DNA of 61,555 nucleotides from Spirochaetota bacterium (lineage in GTDB: Bacteria; Spirochaetota; UBA4802; JAFGDQ01). The stretch lies in assembly GCA_016932015.1 (NCBI GenBank), contig JAFGDQ010000010.1:1-61555 (forward strand). Reading direction: 5' to 3'. The notes beneath the pieces are model-generated. The model worked only from the letters and a program-made list of their open reading frames with translations, searched no databases and was not told the DNA's origin. Below, one piece after another: positions 1 through 8,345 of the stretch (its first letter is position 1; every line of letters starts with the position of its first letter). The position numbers were made by a program, and so were the translations under genes.

Positions 1-1
1 T

Positions 2-70
2 CTTAATGTGATTGATGCAATTCATGATATCTTCAATGGAAAGCATGTTTATTTAAGTTTTGAAGGTTAA
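2..70 (+). CDS. 3' end of an unidentified gene cut by the window edge
   Basis: An open frame enters from the left edge and stops at a TAA at 68-70. The last 22 codons have ordinary composition; the final residues read NGKHVYLSFEG. The family cannot be recognised from so short a tail. The gene runs in the same direction as the nucleotidyltransferase gene that follows after 73 bases, so they could be co-transcribed, but no ribosome binding site was found for the second gene. Confidence 0.45.
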   Translation, partial: LNVIDAIHDIFNGKHVYLSFEG

Positions 71-71
71 T

Positions 72-88
72 ATAGCTGAGTAGTTACC
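72..88. repeat. Copy of a short dispersed motif (16 of 17 bases shared with 18120-18136)
   Basis: The 17-mer ATAGCTGAGTAGTTACC recurs at 18120-18136 with one mismatch (T81 is C there). Both copies lie in non-coding DNA. At the second site it is followed by AT-rich sequence and preceded by another repeated block, so both may be fragments of a larger dispersed element. Two copies are too few to define the element. Confidence 0.35.
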
Positions 89-143
89 ATAAAATATAAA
101 TAATAATATAAATTAAACATCCTGTTTATAAATCATTTCAAAC

Positions 144-986
144 ATGACTATTTTAAATCATAAAATTGATATGCTCAAAGAATATTTTGAATTAAATCAT
201 AATATTTTAATGGCATTCATATTCGGCTCTTATTCCAGGCATAATGAAACTTCTGAATCGGATTTTGACATTGCAATATACTTTTCTCCGGAAGAAAATA
301 AAATCGAATGGGAAGAGGAAAAAATATATCCATATGAAGACATCATTTGGACAGATCTTGAGAAAATAACAGGCATCAACACTGACCTTATTGTACTTAA
401 CAGAGCTCCTTCAAATCTGGCTTATTCTGTTATTCAGGATGGAATCCCGATTATAATCAAAGACTACGCGTATTATTTACGATTTTTCCTCTGTATCAGT
501 TCCGCTGCCGAAGACTTCAGAGATTATATTGCTGATTACTGGAAAATTAAACAGCGATCGAAATCAATCTCGGAAATTGACCGCATTCGGCTGATTAAAA
601 CAATAGACTTTATGGAAACCGAATTAAAGGATTACGATTTATTTAAAGATATCACTGACAAAGATTACAATACTGACGCATACAAAAGAAGAAATATTGA
701 ACGCTGGGTGGAAAATATTATAAATTCATCAATAGATATTGCAAAAATCCTGCTCGCATCAGAAGGTCATAAGATGCCGCAGACTTATCGGCTGGTTCTG
801 AATAACTTATCCGATCTTGATGATTTTGACGCAGATATAGGACAAAAATTATCGAAAAATGCAAAATTACGAAACATTCTCGCGCTCGAATATCTGGACA
901 TACGCTTCAGACAGATAAAAGATTACCTTATTGAATCTGATACAATATACTCTTACTTAATTGAATACACAAAAAGAAAGCTATAA
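144..986 (+). CDS. Fused MNT nucleotidyltransferase-HEPN (HepT-like) protein with altered HEPN motif
   Basis: This 280-residue protein joins two domains that are usually separate genes in MntA-HepT (type VII) toxin-antitoxin pairs. The N-terminal half is a minimal nucleotidyltransferase with an intact GSX10DXD motif (G28-S29, D40, D42) and a third acidic residue near D82. The helical C-terminal half (about 110-280) aligns with HEPN/HepT. Its RX4HXY motif reads RNILALEY: R243, N244 and Y250 are kept but the catalytic His is Leu248. In HepT the Arg-His pair is needed for RNase activity and the Tyr accepts AMP from MntA. The inferred state is an inactive ribonuclease fused to an active AMP transferase, or a non-toxic regulatory protein. 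No separate partner gene is adjacent. No strong ribosome binding site precedes the ATG. The domain assignment is firm; the function is open. Confidence 0.75.
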   Translation: MTILNHKIDMLKEYFELNHNILMAFIFGSYSRHNETSESDFDIAIYFSPEENKIEWEEEKIYPYEDIIWTDLEKITGINTDLIVLNRAPSNLAYSVIQDGIPIIIKDYAYYLRFFLCISSAAEDFRDYIADYWKIKQRSKSISEIDRIRLIKTIDFMETELKDYDLFKDITDKDYNTDAYKRRNIERWVENIINSSIDIAKILLASEGHKMPQTYRLVLNNLSDLDDFDADIGQKLSKNAKLRNILALEYLDIRFRQIKDYLIESDTIYSYLIEYTKRKL

Positions 987-1014
987 CCAGTTATGAAGGA
1001 AACAGATTGTATAA

Positions 1015-2331
1015 TTATAATTTATATATTTTATCCCCGTCAACAATACCGTCTGTCGCATTCCTGAGATCTACAATAATACCGGCTTTAGCAACAATGT
1101 TTTTGACATCGAAATCGCTGTGATTTGTCGTAAAAACAACACAATCCACTTCTTTTAACAATGAATCTGTCAGATCAAGACTTTTATATTCTCTGCCTTC
1201 ATCAGTTGTAATTTCCGGAATATACGGATCATGATACATAACGATTCCGTTCTTTTTTGCGACCTCATCCATTATCTTTAAAGCGGGGCTCTGACGTTCA
1301 TCATCAATATCAGGCTTATAGGCAACCCCGAGAAAAAGAACCTTTGCTCCATTAATCGCTTTTTTCTGCCTGTTCAAAGCAGAATTAATTTTTATTGTCA
1401 TCCGGTGAGGCATCAGATTATCAATTTGCCCGGCAGTATGTATCATTGTAAGATCAAACTGGTAATTTTTCGCAATATGCTCTAAATAAAATGGATCAAG
1501 AGGTATACAGTGCCCTCCGATACCGGGCCCCGGGTAAAACGCCTGAAAACCGTAAGGTTTGGTCTTGGCTGCTTCAATTACTTCCCAGAGATCAATATCC
1601 ATTTTGCCGCATAAAAGAGCTATCTCATTTATCATGCTTATATTAATAAGCCTGTATGTATTCTCAAGTATCTTAACCATCTCTGCAGCGGCCGGAGAGC
1701 TGACAGGATAAAGAGTTTTAATAGCAAGGCTGTATAATGCAACAGCTATTTCATTAGCATCCTTTCCTAATCCGCCGATTACTTTAGGAGTATTTTCAGT
1801 CTTATATTCTTCATTTCCCGGGTCAACTCTCTCAGGAGAGAAACAAAGCCAGAACTCTTCCCCATGTTTGCATCCTGATGCCTTTTCAATTATAGGCCGC
1901 ATAAAGCCTTCTGTTGTTGTAGGATATGTAGTACTTTCAAGTGATACGAGTACGCCTTTTTTCATGTATTTCCCGATATCATTGCATGCGCTTTCTATAT
2001 AAGTCATATCCGGCTTCTTGAATTTATCCAGCGGAGTGGGGACACAAACAATAACTGCATCACATTCTGATATTCTTGAAAAATCTGTCGTCGCAGACAA
2101 AGATTTATCATTTACAACCTTAGCTAGATCGGCATCCTCTACATCTGCAATGTAATTTATTCCTTTATCTATCTTCTCTTTCTTTTTTGGTGCTTTTTCG
2201 AAACCGAGAACATTGATACCTTTTTTGGCAAAGCTTACGGCCAGAGGCAGTCCTACATATCCAAGTCCGAGGATTCCCACTTTTATAGATTTATCTTTTA
2301 TTTTCCCCAGTAATGTATCTTTATAAGACAT
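1015..2331 (-). CDS. wbpA: UDP-N-acetylglucosamine 6-dehydrogenase (WbpA type)
   Basis: A nucleotide-sugar dehydrogenase of about 438 residues. It oxidises C6 of UDP-GlcNAc to UDP-GlcNAc uronate with NAD, in the cytoplasm. The N-terminal Rossmann motif GLGYVGLPLA, the central FSPERVDPG segment and the C-terminal block GVAYKPDIDDERQSPA are family hallmarks, and the active-site Cys lies in GPGIGGHCIPLDP. The start chosen is the ATG at 2331, because AAGGG lies ten bases upstream; an ATG at 2352 adds seven residues but lacks such a site. It is the last gene of the wbpE-wbpB-wbpD-wbpA run. Those neighbours use the product of this enzyme, so the UDP-GlcNAc assignment rests partly on context. A UDP-ManNAc dehydrogenase (WecC) is the main alternative. 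Confidence 0.88.
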   Translation of the reverse strand: MSYKDTLLGKIKDKSIKVGILGLGYVGLPLAVSFAKKGINVLGFEKAPKKKEKIDKGINYIADVEDADLAKVVNDKSLSATTDFSRISECDAVIVCVPTPLDKFKKPDMTYIESACNDIGKYMKKGVLVSLESTTYPTTTEGFMRPIIEKASGCKHGEEFWLCFSPERVDPGNEEYKTENTPKVIGGLGKDANEIAVALYSLAIKTLYPVSSPAAAEMVKILENTYRLINISMINEIALLCGKMDIDLWEVIEAAKTKPYGFQAFYPGPGIGGHCIPLDPFYLEHIAKNYQFDLTMIHTAGQIDNLMPHRMTIKINSALNRQKKAINGAKVLFLGVAYKPDIDDERQSPALKIMDEVAKKNGIVMYHDPYIPEITTDEGREYKSLDLTDSLLKEVDCVVFTTNHSDFDVKNIVAKAGIIVDLRNATDGIVDGDKIYKL

Positions 2332-2378
2332 TTTAATATTACCCTTACTCATCTTTAATAAAATTATTTAATCATTAT

Positions 2379-2960
2379 TCAGCTATCGATATTTTCACGT
2401 AAAACTTGATTTTGCTCTATATATTTTTTCCCGCAAGCACTGCAAACAGCATTACCATCTTTAAAATTATGCAATGTTACTCCGCATTCGCAAACCCAGC
2501 CTATTCTTTTTGCAGGTACTCCGGCCATTAAAGCATAATCAAGAACATCCTTTGTAACAACCGCTCCGGCTGCAATCATTGCGAATTCCCCAATCGTATT
2601 GCCGCATACAATTGTTGAGTTAGCCCCAAGTGTGGCACCCTTTTTAATCAAAGTCTTTTTAAACTCATGCTTTCTTTCAATAAACGCACGCGGATTTATT
2701 ACATTTGTAAAAACCATTGAAGGCCCGCAGAATACATCGTCCTCCAGTTCCACTCCCGGATAGACAGATACATTATTCTGCATTTTGCACCCGTTCCCGA
2801 CTTTTACATTCGGCCCTAAAACTACATTCTGGCCTATAATGCATCTTTCTCCAATTACTGAATTACCCAGCACATGAGAAAAGTGCCATATTTTTGTATC
2901 TTTTCCAATTTGGACATTATCATCAACATAAGAACTCTCATGGACAAAAAAATCAGACAT
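2379..2960 (-). CDS. wbpD: UDP-2-acetamido-3-amino-glucuronate N-acetyltransferase (WbpD/WlbB type)
   Basis: A left-handed beta-helix acetyltransferase of 193 residues, built from hexapeptide repeats (VIGERCIIGQNVVLGPNVKV and following). It acetylates the 3-amino group made by the aminotransferase WbpE, giving UDP-GlcNAc(3NAc)A. The C-terminus carries a CxC...CxxC zinc-ribbon-like tail (CECG, CSACG), which I recall as common in this family. The start is the ATG at 2960, preceded by GGGAG. The upstream wbpB stop codon ends one base before this ATG, so translation is probably coupled. A longer frame starting at 2987 would overlap wbpB and lacks a comparable ribosome binding site. Confidence 0.87.
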   Translation of the reverse strand: MSDFFVHESSYVDDNVQIGKDTKIWHFSHVLGNSVIGERCIIGQNVVLGPNVKVGNGCKMQNNVSVYPGVELEDDVFCGPSMVFTNVINPRAFIERKHEFKKTLIKKGATLGANSTIVCGNTIGEFAMIAAGAVVTKDVLDYALMAGVPAKRIGWVCECGVTLHNFKDGNAVCSACGKKYIEQNQVLRENIDS

Positions 2961-2961
2961 A

Positions 2962-3948
2962 TTATTTTCTCCCGCTTCTATTATCAAGACTTTCCTGCGC
3001 CCTGTTAAGGACTTTTAATACGCGTAACCCTTCTTCTCCATCTGTAACAGGTTTTTTACCGGTTTGCATACACTCAAGAAAATGAAGACATTCATTCCTT
3101 AAAGGTTCGGATTGTTCCACAGGTACTTTTTCAGAATCAGCTTTTTGCGGAACAGGAATATGATTGTCCCATTCAATTGAGTGTGGGTATACAAGCAGTT
3201 TATTTTCCCAGTCTTCAGTATCACTGAAAACTGCCATTTTTTTCTCGCCTACAACTACCAGTTTCTGCTCTTTATACGGATGAAGCCATGAAACAAATAT
3301 GTGAGATTTAATTCCGCATGGAAAATCAAAATGTGTGATAGTTACGTCAGCAATTTTATCCTGTAAATAGTAACCTCCCTCCGCGTGTACACTAAACGGT
3401 TCCTCCCCGGATAACGATAAAATCATTGATATATCATGAGGGGCAAAACTCCATAAGATATTCTCCTCATTTCGAATCTTTCCAAGATTCAGCCGGTTAG
3501 AATAAATATAATATATTTTTCCTAATTCTCCAGATTTCACTATTTCTCTAAGCTTAACAAATACCGGGTGATATTGCAGAAGGTGACCGACCATTAAAAT
3601 AAGATTTTTATCATCAGCCATTCGAACAAGTTCCTCAGCTTCATTTAGCTGTATCGTTAAAGGCTTTTCAACATAAACATGCTTTCCTGCTTCAAGGGCC
3701 TGCTTTGCAAACTTATAATGAGATTCAGCCGGACTGCTTATTACGATGCCCTTGATATCCTTATTATCAAGAATATCCTGATAATCTGTTGTAATCTCAA
3801 CACTCCTATATTGCTCTTTCATTTTTTCAAGAGCAAATTTATTACTGTCACATACACTATGCAGAACGCCTATTTCATAGAAATTCCTTACAAGATTTTT
3901 GCCCCAGTATCCTGCGCCTAAAACCGCGACTTGATTATCCTTATGCAA
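2962..3948 (-). CDS. wbpB: UDP-N-acetylglucosamine uronate 3-dehydrogenase (WbpB/WlbA type, Gfo/Idh/MocA family)
   Basis: A 328-residue Gfo/Idh/MocA oxidoreductase. The N-terminal NAD-binding motif is AVLGAGYWGKNLVRNF, and the catalytic EKP motif appears in VYVEKPLT. In the Wbp/Wlb pathway this enzyme oxidises C3 of UDP-GlcNAc uronate so that WbpE can transaminate the keto group. Its position between the aminotransferase and acetyltransferase genes, with one base separating it from wbpD, supports that role over other sugar dehydrogenases of the family. It acts in the cytoplasm as part of surface polysaccharide precursor synthesis. Confidence 0.87.
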   Translation of the reverse strand: MHKDNQVAVLGAGYWGKNLVRNFYEIGVLHSVCDSNKFALEKMKEQYRSVEITTDYQDILDNKDIKGIVISSPAESHYKFAKQALEAGKHVYVEKPLTIQLNEAEELVRMADDKNLILMVGHLLQYHPVFVKLREIVKSGELGKIYYIYSNRLNLGKIRNEENILWSFAPHDISMILSLSGEEPFSVHAEGGYYLQDKIADVTITHFDFPCGIKSHIFVSWLHPYKEQKLVVVGEKKMAVFSDTEDWENKLLVYPHSIEWDNHIPVPQKADSEKVPVEQSEPLRNECLHFLECMQTGKKPVTDGEEGLRVLKVLNRAQESLDNRSGRK

Positions 3949-4005
3949 TTATTCCTCCAAAAAACATCTTAAACTGTAAGATCATTTTAAATTAAATTTT
4001 GAATA

Positions 4006-5118
4006 TTATGCGTTTTTATTAATAATATCAATTATTTGATCCTGGTCAGCAGCTTCAAGATAAGGATGCATCGGTAAACTGAAGATTTGTCCTGCAGATT
4101 TTTCGCTGACTGGCATTTCACCTGCATTATAACCAAGATGGGAAAATGCTTCCTGTAAATGTAACGGCTTAATATAATATATTGCAGTCGGAATTCCTTC
4201 ATCTTTCAATGCTGACATAATTTTTTCACGTTCAGGGTGCAGAATGGAATACTGTGCCCAGGCGGATAAATTATGTTCTTCAACAAAAGGTACTTTTACT
4301 TTATCCTTAAGGCCATCCGAATATCTTTTTGCTACATTCTGGCGTAAATCAATTTCTTCTTCAAATATTTCAAATTTAGCAAGCAATACAGCAGCCTGAA
4401 TAGTATCAATTCTTCCGTTTATTCCTATACGGATATTATTATATTTGTCAGTCCCCTGACCATGCACACGTATGGATACCAGCTTTTCAAAAATTGATTT
4501 ATCATCAGTAAAGACCATTCCTCCGTCACCGTAGCATCCGAAAGGCTTTGCCGGGAAAAAGCTTGTCGCTGCAACATCAGCCAATGAACATGCTTTTCTT
4601 CCTTTATGTTCAGCACCAAAACTCTGGGCAGCATCCTCCAGAACAAAAAGACTATATTTTTTGGCGATTTCATTTATCCTGTCATAATCCGCGCACTGGC
4701 CGAACAGATCGACAGGTATTATTCCTTTTGGTTTAAGCTTGTTTTCTTTTTTTATTTTTTGTATAGTTACTTCAAGTTTAACAGGATCAATATTATAGGT
4801 ATCTTCTTCACAATCAACAAATACCGCAGTTGCCCCAAGCAGATTCACAACTTCCGCGCTTGCGATGAAAGTAAAAGGAGTTGTAAACACCGCATCTCCG
4901 GGTCCAATGTCATATGCCATTAACGGCATTAGCAATGCGTCAGTACCGCTTGAACACCCGAGCGCATATTTCGTACCGACAAAACCGGCCAGTTTTTCTT
5001 CGATTTCTTTTACTTCAGCCCCGTTTATATAATTACCGCTGTCCAGAACCTTTTTAATGTTTTCTTCTATTTTACTTCTTATCCTCTTTTGCTGTGCTGC
5101 TAAATCTATGAATTGCAT
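4006..5118 (-). CDS. wbpE: PLP-dependent UDP-sugar aminotransferase (WbpE/WlbC type, DegT/DnrJ family)
   Basis: A 370-residue DegT/DnrJ/EryC1/StrS aminotransferase. The Schiff-base lysine lies in TSFFPAKPFGCYGDGGMV, preceded by the LEDAAQSFGAEHKG block. It transfers an amino group from glutamate to C3 of the 3-keto uronate made by WbpB. It is the first gene of the minus-strand cassette, so the promoter should lie in 5119-5368, which it shares divergently with the Wzz-like gene. AAAGGA lies about eleven bases upstream of the ATG. Confidence 0.87.
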   Translation of the reverse strand: MQFIDLAAQQKRIRSKIEENIKKVLDSGNYINGAEVKEIEEKLAGFVGTKYALGCSSGTDALLMPLMAYDIGPGDAVFTTPFTFIASAEVVNLLGATAVFVDCEEDTYNIDPVKLEVTIQKIKKENKLKPKGIIPVDLFGQCADYDRINEIAKKYSLFVLEDAAQSFGAEHKGRKACSLADVAATSFFPAKPFGCYGDGGMVFTDDKSIFEKLVSIRVHGQGTDKYNNIRIGINGRIDTIQAAVLLAKFEIFEEEIDLRQNVAKRYSDGLKDKVKVPFVEEHNLSAWAQYSILHPEREKIMSALKDEGIPTAIYYIKPLHLQEAFSHLGYNAGEMPVSEKSAGQIFSLPMHPYLEAADQDQIIDIINKNA

Positions 5119-5368
5119 ATCAAATAGTGTCCTTTAGGTTTAATAATTAATAAATTTTATTCTCTTCAATTCATCGGAAAATAAATCTTTATGACTTCCT
5201 ATTGTCAATAACAAATTTTCAATAATAAATTAACACTCTTATCATTTTTTCATCAAAAAACGAATTTTTACTCATTTCATCTTCCCATGGATTATTTGCT
5301 TGACCCATGATAAATATGGATTCTTAATTACCCTTGACTGCACAATCATCAAATTATGGATATTAGCA

Positions 5369-6046
5369 ATGAACGAAAAACAAAACCGATCTGATAATAA
5401 TGATTTATATACAGAAGAAATAGATTTATATGATATTTTACGAAAAATATGGAAATGGAAATTTCTGACAATTGCAGTAATTATTATCTTTATGGTTGCA
5501 ACTTTTCTTCATGTAAAGTCTACACCGGAAATGTATACATCAGAATCTATAATTAAAGTTGGGAAAATAGCCAATGTCCTAATTGAACAAATTCCGGATA
5601 TTCATAGTTATATTCAATCAGACATTTGTAACACTTTTAGCTCCTGTGCAAACACACTTAATTGCTCACCGATTAGTCAAATAAATTCAAATACCGATAA
5701 AGTATTAATAACAAGTAAGAATAATTCACCGGAAAAATCATTTTCGTGTATTCAGGAAGCGGTCAAATCATTACTAAAGCGGCATGATATTATTTATAAA
5801 AATGCGTTAAAAAAAATAAATGAAAATATCTCATCAATAAAGACAAAAGAAATCATTGATCCCGTATATTTTCTTGAATCTTATACAGCACCCACTGCCA
5901 TTATAAAACAACCTCTAATGCCTGTTAATCCCGACAGCAAAAAAACAGCAATTAAATTAGCAGTAGCTTTTTTTGCGTCATTATTTATTGGAATATTTCT
6001 TTCTTTCTTTTTAGAATATATCTTAATGCATAGAAAAAAATTATAA
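5369..6046 (+). CDS. Wzz-like polysaccharide chain-length determinant protein
   Basis: An inner-membrane protein of 225 residues with the Wzz layout. A short cytoplasmic leader rich in acidic residues (EEIDLYDILRKIWKWK) is followed by a first membrane helix, a periplasmic domain, a proline-rich segment before the second helix (QPLMPVNPDSKK), a second helix and a basic tail RKKL. The family controls O-antigen or exopolysaccharide chain length. The protein is shorter than typical Wzz, and its periplasmic region is only about 130 residues. An in-frame TTG at 5300 would add 23 residues, but the ATG at 5369 places the acidic leader at the N-terminus as in relatives. The divergent position next to wbpE supports a role in the same surface glycan. 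Confidence 0.75.
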   Translation: MNEKQNRSDNNDLYTEEIDLYDILRKIWKWKFLTIAVIIIFMVATFLHVKSTPEMYTSESIIKVGKIANVLIEQIPDIHSYIQSDICNTFSSCANTLNCSPISQINSNTDKVLITSKNNSPEKSFSCIQEAVKSLLKRHDIIYKNALKKINENISSIKTKEIIDPVYFLESYTAPTAIIKQPLMPVNPDSKKTAIKLAVAFFASLFIGIFLSFFLEYILMHRKKL

Positions 6047-6299
6047 CTATCAAATATTCAAAATAGCTTTCAAATTCCGGCACCTCCACTTTTCTATTTA
6101 ATTAATTGACATTTTATCCGTTTCAATTTACATTAGAAATCAATCAAAAACACTTGCAAAATTACTGATTATTATTATTTTACTGTAAAACAGAGCAAAA
6201 TATAACACTTATCTCATAATACATTACATAATTTTTAAAAAATTATTACTTTCCATAAAATATAAAAAACCTTACTGAATAAAGAAACTGAATCAGCCG

Positions 6300-7370
6300 A
6301 TGAATCCACAAAAAAAATACGACATTCAAAATGGAAGGGATTTAAGTATTCTTATTATTGATGATGAACAGATAGTTTTAAAAACTGTTGATAAAATCCT
6401 GCAGTACTCAAATCCGAATTACTACATTAAAACCGCGACAAATGTGCAGGATGCACTTGAATTAATTGAAAAAACATACTGGGATACAATTCTGCTTGAC
6501 CTTTCGCTGCCAAAAAAAGAAGGAGAAAGGCCGAACCAGGAAAACGGGCTTTATCTTCTTGATATTCTGACAAAAGAACTTAAAATAACACCTCCCATTA
6601 TTGCAATGACAGGTTTCGGCGATGATGAGCTGTCGGATATTGTTCTTGATAAGGGCGCTTATTATTTTCTGCATAAACCTGTGAAACCCAAATCACTTCA
6701 GGCAATTGTAAAAAACGCTACAAAACTTCAGGAAGCCGGCTTTGACGGGCTGACAGGCCTTCTTAACAGGAAAACATTTGAAGAGCGCCTTAAAAGAGAA
6801 TTTGAACGCGTAAAAAGAAAAAACCAGACAATATTAAACGGCACCGGCAAATCTTCGGAAATACAGTCATATCTTTCACTGATCTTTGTTGACGGTGATA
6901 ATTTTAAACAAATCAATGACTCTTATTCACATCTTGTAGGAGACCAGGTCCTGAAAAAAATAAGCAGTTTATTTATTGATGAAGCTCTCTATAAATATGT
7001 TCATAAAGAAATACCTGATTATGTAAATATTATCCGGCCGTATGATGTTGCTTCTCGTTTTGGAGGAGACGAATTTACCATCTTTTTGCCGGAAACGAAT
7101 CATGAAAATGCTTATATGATAGGCAAGAGGATCAATGAAATGGTGAAAGAATTTAACATTTCCGAAATTGTGGGTGCGGACAATGTTCAGAATAATGTAA
7201 AACATTTTTCGCTTTCCATCGGTATTGCGACATATCCGGTGCCGAACAATGTCGAGAATCATAAAGAATTGATTGAGCTTGCTGATTCCGCTATGTATGC
7301 TGCAAAGAAAAAAAGAGAAGGTGAAATCTTCGGTTATGATGAGAATGGAAAAACCGTAAGACTCAGCTAA
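6300..7370 (+). CDS. Response regulator diguanylate cyclase (REC-GGDEF)
   Basis: A 356-residue two-domain protein. The receiver domain (about 15-135) has acidic pocket residues D21 and D22, phosphoacceptor D67 in ILLDLSLP and the conserved Lys in FLHKPVK. The GGDEF domain (about 150-356) has an intact active site, SRFGGDEF, and an inhibitory-site RPYD five residues upstream. It should synthesise c-di-GMP from two GTP when phosphorylated and be product-inhibited. The receiver carries a short polar insertion after the phosphorylation site (KKEGERPNQENG). No cognate kinase is adjacent; the nearest kinase-like genes are at 18.4 and 53.6 kb. The cytoplasmic location is inferred from the lack of membrane segments. 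Confidence 0.9.
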   Translation: MNPQKKYDIQNGRDLSILIIDDEQIVLKTVDKILQYSNPNYYIKTATNVQDALELIEKTYWDTILLDLSLPKKEGERPNQENGLYLLDILTKELKITPPIIAMTGFGDDELSDIVLDKGAYYFLHKPVKPKSLQAIVKNATKLQEAGFDGLTGLLNRKTFEERLKREFERVKRKNQTILNGTGKSSEIQSYLSLIFVDGDNFKQINDSYSHLVGDQVLKKISSLFIDEALYKYVHKEIPDYVNIIRPYDVASRFGGDEFTIFLPETNHENAYMIGKRINEMVKEFNISEIVGADNVQNNVKHFSLSIGIATYPVPNNVENHKELIELADSAMYAAKKKREGEIFGYDENGKTVRLS

Positions 7371-7413
7371 CGCTAAAGATTAAAAACGAAAAGTTCAAAA
7401 GACTAATTTTCCG

Positions 7414-7443
7414 TTTTATCAGGATGAGTTAATCCTGATAAAA
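7414..7443. terminator. Bidirectional hairpin between convergent genes
   Basis: The arms TTTTATCAGGAT and ATCCTGATAAAA form a perfect 12-base-pair stem with a six-base loop. The stem lies between the convergent REC-GGDEF gene and the minus-strand membrane protein gene. The A/T bases at the stem foot can act as the U-tract in both directions. Confidence 0.6.
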
Positions 7444-7500
7444 TCAGCTAAACAGAACAAAATGATAAGATGAAAAAGACCATTGAGTTGTCATTGACAA

Positions 7501-8175
7501 TCAGTTCTTTTTAATCTTATATCCTCTCCACATCATTTTAGCTCCGCGATTTATATAGTAACCTTCAATGACATTCCCGTCATTTTTGTATTCACCGTGG
7601 TATTCCTGCGTAAAAAAAGTAGGGGCTCCAACCCTCTTTGCTTCTTCTACAGAATCGACAGAGCGTATAAAACCAATTTTTTCCTTTTTAATCCATACAT
7701 TTTTCAAAGGTTCAAAAACTCCGTGAGCCCATTCGGGGAAGCGTACAGTGCCGTATAATTTTCCTCTTTTGGCACTGAGGTACAGGAAGCCTGTATTGCC
7801 GGAAGCATCAATTTTATATTTTCCAAGATACATTTTTGAAAAGGTCATCCCCTTACCGGGTTGTTCCTCTTCCTCATCTTCCTGAATAATTTCCATATAA
7901 ATAATTTCATTCATTGAAATGGACGCAAAATTAAAATCATATTCAACAGCAGCAAGAGCATCTTTTCTCTTTGTGTACTCTGCCGAATCTCTTATACAGA
8001 ATAAATGGTCACCTGCTATTAAAAGATCCTTTGCCGTAAAAAACCTGGAATTCGTATCTTTAATTAAAACAGTATATGATGATGAAAGAATAATCGCAGA
8101 CAATCCTGCTATTAAAACAAGAAGCAGTAACACTGCGATAATTATCTTCCACAATATTTTTTTCATTTTTTTCAT
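7501..8175 (-). CDS. Membrane-anchored protein of unknown function
   Basis: A 224-residue protein with a basic start (MKKMKKILWK) and one strong N-terminal hydrophobic helix (about 9-31), followed by a soluble region that probably lies outside the cytoplasmic membrane. No lipobox cysteine is present, so a signal anchor is more likely than a lipoprotein. The middle contains an acidic run (EDEEEEQPG), and the C-terminal half has a repeated lysine/tyrosine beta-rich look (YLGKYKIDASGNTGFLYLSA). I recognise no family. The start is supported by GGAG seven bases before the ATG. The gene is monocistronic and faces the REC-GGDEF gene. Confidence 0.6.
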   Translation of the reverse strand: MKKMKKILWKIIIAVLLLLVLIAGLSAIILSSSYTVLIKDTNSRFFTAKDLLIAGDHLFCIRDSAEYTKRKDALAAVEYDFNFASISMNEIIYMEIIQEDEEEEQPGKGMTFSKMYLGKYKIDASGNTGFLYLSAKRGKLYGTVRFPEWAHGVFEPLKNVWIKKEKIGFIRSVDSVEEAKRVGAPTFFTQEYHGEYKNDGNVIEGYYINRGAKMMWRGYKIKKN

Positions 8176-8345
8176 AAAGAACTCCGTAAAAATATTCTAA
8201 TATCTTAGATGATATTAGAATATTTAATTATGTCAAGAAATCTAAATTTTTTCTTTATTACACAAATTTTCATTTAAAATTTTTTACTTGTAATTCAAAA
8301 TTATCGTAAATAAAATACCGGAAAATAAAACCGGGGACTGTTATT

